64,000 bases of DNA, from NCBI GenBank assembly GCA_977017575.1, contig CDRNVI010000053.1, positions 682,001-746,000 on the forward strand. The letters run 5' to 3'. Numbering within the stretch: position 1 is the stretch's first letter; each line of letters opens with the position of its first letter. Source of the stretch: Paramoeba atlantica. Lineage: Eukaryota; Discosea. A program made the translations under genes and the position numbers. The notes beneath the pieces are model-generated. The model saw only the letters and a list, made by a program, of their open reading frames with translations. It did not search any database and had not been told where the DNA came from. This document shows, in pieces, positions 39,681 through 50,200 of this stretch.

Positions 39681-41432
39681 ATGGTGCACTTTAGAGATAC
39701 TTTTACGGAGGAGGTCTTGGAAGAAGTACGCGAAAAGCGCGAAAAAGTCTCAAGTTTATCTGTGGACGAGTTTTGCGAAATGCATCGCATACAGTTACGC
39801 TCTTCTCATCCTTTCTTTTATCCTCCACTGCATCATGAATCGTACTCTTCGTTAAACATGCCGGCATTCCTTTGTGGCGACTTTTCGAAGCAACTGACAT
39901 CTGACGAAGTAGGAACTGATCACGCTCCTAGTTTCTCAGAGAGTGCGATCTGGCCGTTGATTCTTACAGGGTCCAGTCTAGCGATCATTGCTGATCATAG
40001 ATTTGATCCTCAAATTATTTTTCCACCTACTGTCCTTCATGTGCTAAGTCAACCTCTTGTAGAGCACGGGGAAAGTCCCAGAGTGGTGTACTTTGTCTCG
40101 ACATGTGCTCGTGTTGAACCCGTTGTTTATAACCTACGTCGGCTCGGTGAAGCCAGTAAGGTAACCGTGCAGGGAATAAGCTCGCTGTCGTCAGACATAT
40201 TCACCGAGGATCATCGGTGTCCTGATATCATTGTGGGTACCCCGGGCCTTTTGAAATATTTTCAAAGCGAGCTTTGTGAGATGAATCGCATTTCCTTGGT
40301 AATCATAGAGAATTTTAACTATCATGTGTCAATCGGGCATCTAGAAGAATACATTACCTCGGTTGTACAGAAAAGATGCGCATCAGATGCTCAAGTTGTT
40401 GCTATTGACAACTTGGATAACGTGGATTTGCAATTTATTCCAAGGTTTAAGAAGCGCGAATCAAAAACAAATTATTTTCTACCGGAACAAGCATTCGCGG
40501 AGTTCTTTGGGTCCTTTCCTTTCATTGAAGTTCGCTTTAGTGAGCAAAATCATATCATAGAAAGCAAATCAACGGATCACAATAGCGCGAAAGGCGAAAA
40601 ATCTGCTATTGGCTCCATTTCAGTTTCGAAGTCTGGCGATGCAAAAAGTGGATATCTTAAGCATTATTCGAAGCATCCTAGTCGCTTTCTTGTTCTAACA
40701 AACTTGGTATCACCGGGCTTTCAACCTCTTGCCTTAGATCTAGGCTTGCAGTGCTCAACTGCACTATTTTATCGGTTTCTAATTCAGGGAAACAACGAAA
40801 TTAAAAGTCTTGTTCTTGACGTTAAAAATTTGGATAAATGTAAACGAAGTTCTAAGGCCTCATCCGCAGATGCTGCTTCATTCCTGTTTGCTTGCATTAT
40901 AGATTTTGGAAACTATAACACGGATTCTGCACTTGTTTCTTACCGGCGTCTGCATGGCAGTCTGTATAACAATCGCGTAGTTTCTGCATACTTTGCCAGT
41001 ATTGAAGATGAAATATATGGACCTCAAGGTGCTCATGATCAATCTTCTACACGACATCTTAACTCAATAAATTTGCTCAACGGGACGGATTTATTTAATC
41101 TTCCCTATCTTTATCCTCACAGGGTAGTTCGTGTACAATTTAAAAATGAAGGTCGGCATGTATCAGCTTCTTTCCAACATGAAATCACTCGAGAACTTGA
41201 GATTTACGGTAAGATAAGAAAGGTACTCTTTTTAAAAACAACAACAGACTCTTTCGCACAAAGTGCAGAATCAGGTACGGGATATGTTTTAGTCGAATAT
41301 CAATCCATACTCTCTGCGCATGAGAGCATACGATGCATAAATGGGAATGTGAACACGAGTTCACTTATTCGGTCGACTTTGTATGACCACCAACGATACC
41401 TTCGAGGTGATCTAAGCGCAAGTGATAAGTAG
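39681..41432 (+). CDS. degenerate DEAD-box domain fused to two RRM/UHM-like domains
   Basis: 583 residues. Residues 25-245 follow a DEAD-box first RecA domain: SVDEFCEMHRIQLR like the pre-Q region of p68/Prp5 helicases, WPLILTGSSLAIIAD where motif I should be, DIIVGTPGLLKYF for the TPGR motif, and VIIENF in place of DEAD. The P-loop and the catalytic acids are gone, so ATPase activity is not expected. No second RecA domain is seen. Residues 333-445 (RFLVLTNLV, then YNNRVVSAYFAS) and 495-575 (EIYGKIRKVLFL, then GYVLVEY) resemble the U2AF65-type UHM, a protein-binding RRM. A splicing adaptor role is inferred. Both matches are by eye. Confidence 0.6.
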   Translation: MVHFRDTFTEEVLEEVREKREKVSSLSVDEFCEMHRIQLRSSHPFFYPPLHHESYSSLNMPAFLCGDFSKQLTSDEVGTDHAPSFSESAIWPLILTGSSLAIIADHRFDPQIIFPPTVLHVLSQPLVEHGESPRVVYFVSTCARVEPVVYNLRRLGEASKVTVQGISSLSSDIFTEDHRCPDIIVGTPGLLKYFQSELCEMNRISLVIIENFNYHVSIGHLEEYITSVVQKRCASDAQVVAIDNLDNVDLQFIPRFKKRESKTNYFLPEQAFAEFFGSFPFIEVRFSEQNHIIESKSTDHNSAKGEKSAIGSISVSKSGDAKSGYLKHYSKHPSRFLVLTNLVSPGFQPLALDLGLQCSTALFYRFLIQGNNEIKSLVLDVKNLDKCKRSSKASSADAASFLFACIIDFGNYNTDSALVSYRRLHGSLYNNRVVSAYFASIEDEIYGPQGAHDQSSTRHLNSINLLNGTDLFNLPYLYPHRVVRVQFKNEGRHVSASFQHEITRELEIYGKIRKVLFLKTTTDSFAQSAESGTGYVLVEYQSILSAHESIRCINGNVNTSSLIRSTLYDHQRYLRGDLSASDK

Positions 41433-41490
41433 GAAACTATACCTCTGAGGTTTTTCAGAGGCTATTACATTGTAAAGAAATTTAGGATTA

Positions 41491-42224
41491 ATGCCATCGA
41501 AAATGTACCCCAAAATCGATTTTTTTGATTTTTTTATAGTTTTCATTCTATCATTCATTTCTTCACCCCAGATTCATATTCTGGTGCCTTTGCAACGTTT
41601 TTTCACCCATTTTTACATGCTTTCGCTTACCTAGTTTATCGTCAATACCTAAGTTCCGACGTCAAAAAAGTTTCTTTTTTCGGAATTTCTTCGGTTTCGC
41701 TCACTCTTACTTCGTTCTTAAGAACGAAGTACTGGTGTTTGCAGCAATTGCTTCAGTCTTCCCTCTGGGCAAGTGCATGTACTCGGTCTTCCGCCCTATG
41801 TTTCTCCTCGCACCATGTACTGACATATCCCTTCCTGTATATCCGTCTGAAACGTCGCTATCGTGCTTTTGAAAGAGAATAGAAGTACATTGTGCGATGA
41901 GAAACTGATCGACCATACGCAATCTACATAGAGGGAAAGCACGACTAAGTGCACTTGCCCTGATGGAAGGCGAGGCAATCACTGCAAGCACCAGTACTTC
42001 ATTCTTATGAACGAAGTAAGAGTGAACGAACCCGATGAAATTCCAAAAAAAATAGGCTTTTTTAACACCGGATGTTATGCTTTGAGGATAAACTTGGTAA
42101 GAAGAAGTACGTAAAAATCAGTGAAAAAACGTTGCAAGGGCACCCCAATATGAATCTGGGGTGAAGAATTGAAAACTATAAAAAACTTAAAAAAATCGAT
42201 TTTAGGGTACATTTTCGATGGCAT
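41491..42224. mobile_element. 734-bp near-complete palindrome (foldback element)
   Basis: The ends atgccatcgaaaatgtaccc and gggtacattttcgatggcat are exact inverted repeats, and imperfect complementarity continues almost to the centre near 41857. Matched pairs include ttcttcaccccagattcata with tatgaatctggggtgaagaa, and gaacgaagtactggtg with caccagtacttcattc. No coding region. It starts 58 bases after a stop codon and would form a very long hairpin if transcribed. Confidence 0.85.
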
Positions 42225-42417
42225 CGAGCCGAATTTTATATTCCTAATAAATGGACATAACAATTTCTTATAAAACAAAATTTAATAGCTTTTTGAGACG
42301 CAATAGTAAAGTTTGTTGTATCAATTTGAAACGTTTTATAGATTATTGATGAAAACGTGTTCGTACTACGCGTACATTAATAGCAAGGGGTGTACAAAAA
42401 TATACTAGTTGTGTCGC

Positions 42418-43191
42418 ATGCTGAGAGGCATCACATCCTCGTGGCAGGAAGCACTGCATGTGATGAATCACATGCTCCCTCTTCCTCGCAGCCTCGCTTC
42501 CGGATTGCTTTCGAAAGATTTATATCATCTGACTACGCTTTTATTACAAGCTAAGAAATACGACCTCTTTGCTTCGTTCCGCCAGGAGTATTTATCTCGC
42601 GATGGGGATAAACTTAACAAGTACGATGCTCGCTTGGGTTGCCTTGAAATGATTCGAGCTAGTGGTGATGTTGGTCGCGCGTACCCCGAGGCGCTACAAA
42701 TCTTTGCAGAGATGACACTATGTGGACTTTCTATTGACAGTGGTATTTACGATATCCTTTTGCGCGCATGTCAGAGAAATCATCTTTGGGAAGTCTCTTG
42801 TGGCCTCTACGTCGATATTCTACATAGCGGAGACGTGCATAGGCCAAAGCATTTTTCCATCTTAGCTACCACGCTGAGTAAGGTAGGCAAATGGGAACTT
42901 GTTCTTCATGCGGTTTCTGAAAGTGCGAAGCAACGCATGGACCACCATTTGGATGATGTCTGTCTTGGACAAATTCTACAGTGTACTGCTAATTCACATT
43001 CTGGGTGGCGGCACGCGCTGATAGCTGTACTTCCATGGGTGTTAAAACGTTGTCAGAAACCAATGTCTATGGATTTTACCAAACTGATAACTTCAACTTC
43101 TCATGCACTACACAGCTTTGTGGATCCCCAAAAGATTCTTGAATTTGCCATAGAACAGACTACGCTTAATATGAATTCACAAGTTGATTAG
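42418..43191 (+). CDS. PPR-like helical-repeat protein
   Basis: 257 residues from the first ATG. Helix pairs with PPR-like spacing: EALQIFAEMTLCGLSIDSGI followed by YDILLRACQRNHLWEVSCGL, then FSILATTLSKVGKWELVLHA. The phrase eALqiFaeM...Gl..d...Y..LL.ac is close to the PPR consensus. Such proteins mostly bind organelle RNA. There is no obvious N-terminal signal from this ATG. Confidence 0.6.
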   Translation: MLRGITSSWQEALHVMNHMLPLPRSLASGLLSKDLYHLTTLLLQAKKYDLFASFRQEYLSRDGDKLNKYDARLGCLEMIRASGDVGRAYPEALQIFAEMTLCGLSIDSGIYDILLRACQRNHLWEVSCGLYVDILHSGDVHRPKHFSILATTLSKVGKWELVLHAVSESAKQRMDHHLDDVCLGQILQCTANSHSGWRHALIAVLPWVLKRCQKPMSMDFTKLITSTSHALHSFVDPQKILEFAIEQTTLNMNSQVD

Positions 43192-43945
43192 GGAACTTTA
43201 CTGGGAACGTTCCTTGTGATATCTACATACAGCGACAAATGTTGTCCCTATTCTATACTATTTTCCCTTTCATAAATAATTACTAGTATAATTACTAGTA
43301 GCATCATAATTATTTATGAACGGGCGAGTAGCAGTTCCACATTTTTATGGGCCACACTGAGGCGTTTCTTGTTGGACCTTTTTTCTCAAAAAAAAACAGA
43401 TGTCGAAGGCTTGTTTCGGAGCGCTTGCGAAGGCTCATCTTTACAAGTTCAAAGATTCTGTGAGATTAAACTCTTAGTTTTCGAATACTGCTTACCCTTA
43501 CACTTCGTCAAAGTGTTACTCAAAGTCTTTGAGTAAGGAGTAAACTACTTTTATGGAATTAACTTAAGCTAAAGTTATTTAATTATCAGTTCTACCCTCT
43601 ACACCTGTATGCACCTTACACCTGCATCGCATCTTTACACTGTACTGGATACTTGAACTCAATACCCATTATTTAGTTACTCCAATAAAATTACCCCATC
43701 ATCGGAACAATGGGGTTGAAATTTACATTAACATTCTAGTATATTGTTACAGGGCATATTGTTATAGGGTCCGAGAAAACTCCTTCTCCACAATGATCTT
43801 TTGTTTTGTGGCCCCAAGTGCCTCAGTATGTAGCGTAGTACAAATCCTTTCTCCAATTTCTTATGTGTTTCTATTATATCTCTATTATGTTTTTCGAACA
43901 TTTGCTTAAATCGATTACTTACTTTCGTTATTAGATTCACGTATC
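43192..43945. other. spacer with two short palindromes
   Basis: ttcataaataatta and taattatttatgaa (about 43269-43320) form a 14-bp perfect stem around actagtataattactagt. ttactcaaagtctttgagtaa (about 43514-43535) is a second palindrome. No gene is evident; a minus-strand 70-codon frame is unsupported. Confidence 0.5.
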
Positions 43946-44425
43946 ATGTATCAATCCCGGAAGAATACTAACATAAACAAGCACAAGTTTTATCATCCCG
44001 GAACAGCTCGAAATCAACAAAAGCTAGAAAATGCGGAGCACGATCAGCTTGAAAAACTTCGACATGATGCAGAGCGCCAAAATCATATTGAGAAAGAAAG
44101 GGCTGAAATACAATTGCTGGCAATTGTTGATCCTGAAGCTGCTAAGAAAAAAGAACTACAATGGATGTATGAAGATTGGTCGTTTTCAAAGTCTGCTGAC
44201 AATTCACTAGTATCCAACTCCTCTTTGCAAAAAAATACAACAAGCAATACTTCAAATACATCGCGCAGCACGACTTCTTCATTATCCATGCATTCTAATC
44301 GACGCGATTTAAAGCACTCTGAAGGAGGTGCACAACGTGACATTGATCGCAAAAGTAAATTGATGGAGGATCCAATGGCGCTGATTTACGCCATGCGGGA
44401 TCGTCAAACGTACGGCTCATTTTGA
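43946..44425 (+). CDS. CWC25-like splicing factor (Cir_N domain)
   Basis: 159 residues. Residues 10-55 read KHKFYHPGTARNQQKLENAE, then a charged helix with KERAEIQLLA, matching the Cir_N motif (KSWHPxTxxNxxxVWKAEQ) of CWC25 and CIR. KKKELQWMYEDW at about 71-82 corresponds to CWC25 KLDWMYQGP. CWC25 joins the spliceosome after Prp2 and helps the first step. The chain is shorter than human CWC25 and the rest is Ser-rich and disordered. PRP5 follows 187 bases downstream on the same strand. Confidence 0.7.
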   Translation: MYQSRKNTNINKHKFYHPGTARNQQKLENAEHDQLEKLRHDAERQNHIEKERAEIQLLAIVDPEAAKKKELQWMYEDWSFSKSADNSLVSNSSLQKNTTSNTSNTSRSTTSSLSMHSNRRDLKHSEGGAQRDIDRKSKLMEDPMALIYAMRDRQTYGSF

Positions 44426-44612
44426 GGCTCACCTCACAAAATAACTTCTGCAAGTAATGTATTTTTTTGTCCTTTTACGAGGATAATACAGTATCAATAA
44501 TTATCGAGTCTTACCTACATACAAAGTAGTCCTGTAGTCTTTGCATAGTGTATTTTTATCATATATTTTTCAAACCTCAGTTTTAATAGGTGCATAGTAT
44601 GTGCACGGATCA

Positions 44613-46901
44613 ATGACTGACTCATTAGATCAAGCTAAGAAAGATGTACGCATACCTCAAATTTCGAAAGTTGAGCAGCAACTGAGTAGTAAAGCCCAGT
44701 GTTCTGCATCCAATAAGTCGGACGATGTAATAGGAGCACCCTGCAGTGACGGCGAGGATGAAGATGATTACGCCGCGTCTTTTCAAGAAATTCTTAACAA
44801 TTTGCGTCACGAAAGTCAGGAGGACGCGCTCTCCTCTAAAACAGCACAAGAAGAAAGATTTCCCCAATATTCCAATACTTTCGCGCCCTTGAGAGATGCA
44901 CGAGCTACAAAGCTACGTGAGCTAAATTGTTTAGATCACTCTAAAATTAAATATTTAGCAATACGGAAAGATATATACGTACCTTCGCCTGATATTTCAA
45001 CACTTTCTGATCAAGATGTTCGAGCGACACTAGAGGAGATGGATCATACTAAAATAAAAGGCACAAATCCACAGCGACCTATCGCTAAATGGTATCAATG
45101 TGGCTTTGACGAAACGATTACGCGCACCTTGGCTGATCTGGGGTACCAGGAGCCATTTCCTGTACAAAGAGCATGTATACCATGTCTACTTTCGGGTCGT
45201 GATTTGATGTGCCTGGCCCAGACGGGAAGCGGTAAGACACTCGCATACTGTCTTCCTATGTTACGACACGTTCGTACGCAACCTCCCCTTGAATTGCACG
45301 AAGGGCCGATCGCACTGATTTTGGTTTGTACCCGTGAACTTGCACAACAAATAGGTAAATGTCTAGAGTCTTTCTGCGTTGCCTTGAAATTCAAGTTATG
45401 CGTCACCTTTGGTGGAGAAAGTGTTTCAAAAGATATCTCTAGTGTACGAGAGGGATGTCATATTATAGTGTGCACTCCTGGGCGCCTTATGGAATTGCTA
45501 GTTGCCAATCGTGGAAAGGTTCTTAGCCTGCGACGCACCTCATTCGTCGTTTTGGATGAAGCTGATCGGCTTTTTGATGAAGGCTTTGGTATTCAAATAA
45601 GAAAAATTTTTGATAGCGTTCGTCCCGATCGTCAGTGTGCCATGTTTTCTGCTACAATGCCGAGTTTTATTCAACGTGCTGCAAAGCGCTTTCTTATGGA
45701 TCCGTTATGGGTTTCTGTAGGATCTCGCATTAGTGTTTCGAAAAATGTTATTCAGGCTGTGGAATGTTTTGAGAAAGATGAAGAACGATTTCTCCGTCTT
45801 TTGGAATTACTAGGCGATCATGTAAATAAAAATTGTCTAGTTCTTGTTTTTGTTGAAAGAAAGTCCCATGTAGAAGATCTGCATCTTCATTTACAAAAAT
45901 TTGGATATGATTGTGCTAGTTTACATTCTGGAATGGACTCCGTGGATCGAAAAATATCTTTACAAGATTTTAACCGCACCGGTGATCGTTTTGCTAAAGC
46001 GGTTCTAATTGCAACTGGTGTTGCGGCACGTGGACTTGATTTATTAAATTTAGATCTCGTAATTAACTACACAACGCCTCCCTGCTTGGAAGAATATATT
46101 CATCGGGTAGGACGCACAGGACGAGCGGGTAAGAAGGGAAATGCAGTAACTTTTCTGCTGCACTCCGACGATGCGAAACATGCTATTTACCTGCAACAAG
46201 CATTGCGTTCCAGCGATCACAATGTGCCTGAATGGCTTGAAGCGATGGCTGCGGAGGAATACGCCAAAGTCCATCCTGATTCCAAGGGTGTGGTAGTCTG
46301 GAATCCCATCGATTCGCAGTCACATTATGGAGGCCGGGGATACAAGTTTGATGCAAAAGAATCTCGGAAAGACCGAAAACGGAAACGAATGGAGCAAAAG
46401 GAGCTTATGACTTCGATTGGTCTTGATGAGTCTTCAGACTCTGAAGTTTACACGTCTGATGAAAAGGATGCAGATAAAACGGATTGGGACTCTACAACGG
46501 ATTCTGTAGTTCAAGGAGTCATAGCACGGACCGGTCGAGAGGTTGCTCTTACCACGGGAGATGCTAAAAGCCGAGCTCTCGCCGTGATTAGCGCCTTAAA
46601 CGAGATGAGGGCGCAGGAAGAAGCCATGGCTGCCAAAGGTATATTTTTTGCTTCTGTTGATTTAAATGAGTGTAGTTCTCGAATTCGACGCAAAGCTACA
46701 TCCCGACAAGCCTTTGCGGATATTCAAGAAAGGACAACGACAACTATCACCGTACGTGGCGAGTACATGCCTCCCAGTCGACGTCGGTCGGCAGGCAGGG
46801 AGCCTTTGCACCTCCGCATTGAGGGATCTTCGAAGGATGAAGTCCAAAATGCTGCACGCCAAATAAAAGGTTGGATGCTAGAGAACGAAGATCTCTGGTA
46901 A
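44613..46901 (+). CDS. PRP5: PRP5/DDX46 DEAD-box splicing helicase
   Basis: 762 residues from the first ATG (a GTG 12 bases upstream is in frame). The block before the helicase (DHSKIKYLAIRKDIYVPSPD, then RPIAKWYQCG) is specific to Prp5/DDX46. Helicase motifs: AQTGSGKT 202-209, TRELAQQ, TPGR, DEAD 315-318, SAT 346-348, ATGVAARGLD and HRVGRTGR. The C-terminal 80 residues (TTTITVRGEYMPPS, then LHLRIEGSSKDEV) form the KH-like tail of this family. Prp5 uses ATP to let U2 snRNP pair with the branch site. The acidic N-terminus (SDGEDEDDYAASF) matches the Prp5 region that contacts SF3B1. Confidence 0.9.
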   Translation: MTDSLDQAKKDVRIPQISKVEQQLSSKAQCSASNKSDDVIGAPCSDGEDEDDYAASFQEILNNLRHESQEDALSSKTAQEERFPQYSNTFAPLRDARATKLRELNCLDHSKIKYLAIRKDIYVPSPDISTLSDQDVRATLEEMDHTKIKGTNPQRPIAKWYQCGFDETITRTLADLGYQEPFPVQRACIPCLLSGRDLMCLAQTGSGKTLAYCLPMLRHVRTQPPLELHEGPIALILVCTRELAQQIGKCLESFCVALKFKLCVTFGGESVSKDISSVREGCHIIVCTPGRLMELLVANRGKVLSLRRTSFVVLDEADRLFDEGFGIQIRKIFDSVRPDRQCAMFSATMPSFIQRAAKRFLMDPLWVSVGSRISVSKNVIQAVECFEKDEERFLRLLELLGDHVNKNCLVLVFVERKSHVEDLHLHLQKFGYDCASLHSGMDSVDRKISLQDFNRTGDRFAKAVLIATGVAARGLDLLNLDLVINYTTPPCLEEYIHRVGRTGRAGKKGNAVTFLLHSDDAKHAIYLQQALRSSDHNVPEWLEAMAAEEYAKVHPDSKGVVVWNPIDSQSHYGGRGYKFDAKESRKDRKRKRMEQKELMTSIGLDESSDSEVYTSDEKDADKTDWDSTTDSVVQGVIARTGREVALTTGDAKSRALAVISALNEMRAQEEAMAAKGIFFASVDLNECSSRIRRKATSRQAFADIQERTTTTITVRGEYMPPSRRRSAGREPLHLRIEGSSKDEVQNAARQIKGWMLENEDLW

Positions 46902-47264
46902 TTTTCTTAAGCATATTAATAATTCTTTTATTGCTATTCTTTGCAATGAAACACGATAATTTAGTTGCATCTTCGTTTGTATCTTCACCTCACCCAGTGC
47001 CGTGCAAAGTGGCACTCTCTGAGTCTTGTTTCTGTCATTACATATGTTACCTTACACATTGCCTCTTTTTTTGGTATCAGCGATATCATGTAATCTCGTG
47101 TATCTTATACTTTGTCTTTTTCATTTATCCAACTTTTACAAGTATCTAGAAAATTGATTGACACACGATCGATACAGGGTACAAGAACTGACATGGCTAT
47201 CACTTTCTAAAAATAAACTAAGTAACAGTAATCAGAACTTTTTACTTGTTCAAGCACTCCATTT
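46902..47264. other. spacer, nothing recognised
   Basis: Pyrimidine-rich and AT-rich. An open frame 46871-47149 overlaps PRP5 and is an artefact. ctttttacttgttcaag (ending about 47254) could be an acceptor for the RPC1 gene. Confidence 0.4.
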
Positions 47265-50200
47265 ATGTCGTGCATACCCCTTGAGATAGAACAGGTGGGT
47301 TTCAGCGTTCTAGGCTCCAATGATTATCATCAATTGGCTATAGTTCAGTGTCAAGATCCCTTGTCACGATCCCAGGGAATCACTGTCATGCACCCGGCAC
47401 TGGGGCCATTGAATAAGTCGGATAGTTGCTATACATGTGACAATGCTTTAGTCGATTGTTTCGGCCACTATGGTGTTATTCGGTTACAGATGCCTGTTTT
47501 CAACGTTGGGTTCTTGACGTATATTATCCGTTTACTGCATGTTCTTTGCAAATCTTGTGGACGCCTTTTGTTAATACAAGAGCGTATTCGCCATTTCGCG
47601 CATCGCTTTAGCAACTCTCGAGGACTCGAATTTTCCCAACGCAAAGGCTTACTCTTGCAAGTACTTTCGGAGGCTCGAAAGACCCAGCTCTGTCCACATT
47701 GCAAGGCTTGGAACGGTCGCGTCTTCAAAGCTAAAGGCATGGCTTTTAAACTCGTGCATGAGCCCTTTGTTAAACCAGGACGAAGGGTTCGGGTCGAATT
47801 ACGGCATGATTTTGAGTTAAATTTTGCACAAGCAGCAAAGATGAATCCTCGCATAGGTCCACATCTCAAAAACGCGCAACAAGATCTCACGCCTGATGTT
47901 GTGCTAGAATTGTTTCAGAAAACTTCTATGGAAGACTGCATTGCTTTAGACATGGCTGGACCTCACATACTGCAAAATCTTATTTTGCAAGATGTCCACG
48001 TCCCCCCAAGTTGCGTGCGCCCGGCACCTCCTCCCAACAATGCAGGAATAATTAGGCAAGACGATTTGACGACCGCGTTGAATGACATAATAGGTTGGTC
48101 AGACGAGATGAAAAAGCATCTTTTGGCAGGAGGAACCTCCCAGCGATTTTTAGAGCTTTGGGATAATCTCCAAGTGAACGTTGCCCGATACATTGACGAT
48201 TCGCTTCCTCACTTTCCAAAGAATCTCCGAGACAAGGGACCTGGTCCACTATTGTCTCTTGTGTCACGTATAAAAGGTAAAGCTGGAAGATTTCGTCGCA
48301 CATTAAGTGGAAAGCGAGTTAATTTTTCAGGGCGCTCTGTTATTTCTCCAGATCCCAATCTTGATATTGCTGAACTAGCTGTTCCACTCCAAGTAGCAAA
48401 AATTTTAACGTACCCTCAACGCGTGTATTCCCAGAATATTGAAATACTTCGAAAGCTTGTAAGACGCGGTCCTGATATGTATCCCGGCGCTAACTTTGTA
48501 TATTTCAAGTCCCGTGGAGAAAAAAGGGACTTGCGTTCTATTCGTACAGACAAAACTTTCGTAGCTCAGTGTCTGCAAGAAGGTGACATCGTAGAACGTC
48601 ACCTTTTGGATGGCGACGCCGTGATTTTTAATCGCCAGCCTTCTTTGCATCGACTTTCCATGCTTGCACATCGTGCCCGTGTTTTACCTCAGCGGACACT
48701 TCGCTTCAATGAATGTGTATGTCTTCCATATAATGCCGACTTTGACGGAGATGAAATGAACATTCATCTTCCTCAAACAGAGGAAGCTCGAGTGGAGTCG
48801 CTCGAATTAATGATTTCCAACAAGAATCTTATTAACGCTAGAAATGGTTCTCCAGTAATTGCTGCTATGCAAGATTTTTTGACAGGATCATATCTTTTGA
48901 CTCGGAAAAACGTTTTCATGGATCGCGGTACATTTGCACAAAATCAAACTCATATGCTCGAAAGCAACGCACAGTATCTGCGCCATCCGGTGATTTGCAA
49001 ACCAATGGAATTGTGGACAGGAAAACAGCTTTTTGAATCACTAATTTGTCCTGATCCTTCTGCACAAGCTTTATCATTGAGTTTTCGCTCCACTACACGA
49101 TTCTTTTCGAATATTGAACGGGAAATGTGTCTAAAGGAAGGATTTGTTTCGTTTCTTGGAAATGAAATGATTTCTGGTTCTATGGATAAGAGTATTCTTG
49201 GTAGTGGCGATCGATCAAAGGATTCTTTGTTTTTTGCACTTCAACAAATTTGTGGATCTGAGTACGCCAGCAAATGCATGGGTCGTCTTTGTCGCCTTAC
49301 TTCTCGTTGGTTAACAAATATTGGATTCAGCATAGGTATCGAGGACGTCTGTCCAGCACCTGAATTGTTACGAACAGCTTCTCTAATCATAAAAGGCGGA
49401 TACCAAAGAGCTGACGGGCTAATTAACACATTTCAAAGTGGTATTCTCCTTTCAGATCCTGGTTGCACAGTTGAAGATACTGTAGAAAGCCGACTTACTA
49501 GAGTATGGAGCGATGTCAGAGAAAGTTGCGGAAAATTGTGCAAAGACTCTTTGTTATCTACAAATCCCGCGCTTGTTATGGCTGAATGTGGAAGTAAAGG
49601 GAGTATTCTTAATATTTCTCAGATGGTTGTGTGCGTCGGACAACAAATTGTGCAGGAAAAGCGTATTCAAAATTTTTTTCAAGATAGATCTACACCTCAC
49701 TTCCCAAAATATACACGCAGTGCCGAAGCTAGGGGATTCGTTCAGAATAGCTTTTGCACTGGATTAACACCAACGGAATTTGTTTTTCACACTATGGCAG
49801 GTCGGGAAGGCCTTGTACAGAGCGCTGTAAAAACAGCTCAAACGGGCTATCTTGGTCGCAGGATAATGAAAGTCTTGGAAGACCTAGTAGTTGAATACGA
49901 TGGAAGTGTGCGTAACGCTGCAGGCATGATAATTCAGTTTCAATACGGTGAAGATGGCCAAGATCCAATGGACATGGAGACGGGAATTTTTTCCGTCAAT
50001 TTTCGAGCGTTATGGATACAACTTCAGGCTCAAGCACCTTCGAATATATCTTCCCACTCTTCATGTCTCACGCCAGGTGAAATGAAGAAGTTTTTTGATT
50101 CCACGTTGCAGGATGACATTAATAAAAGGTGTGGCGCACATTTTCGAAACGCTCTTTTTGAATTTTTCAACACAAAAGTGGACGAATTAGTTCGTTTCAG

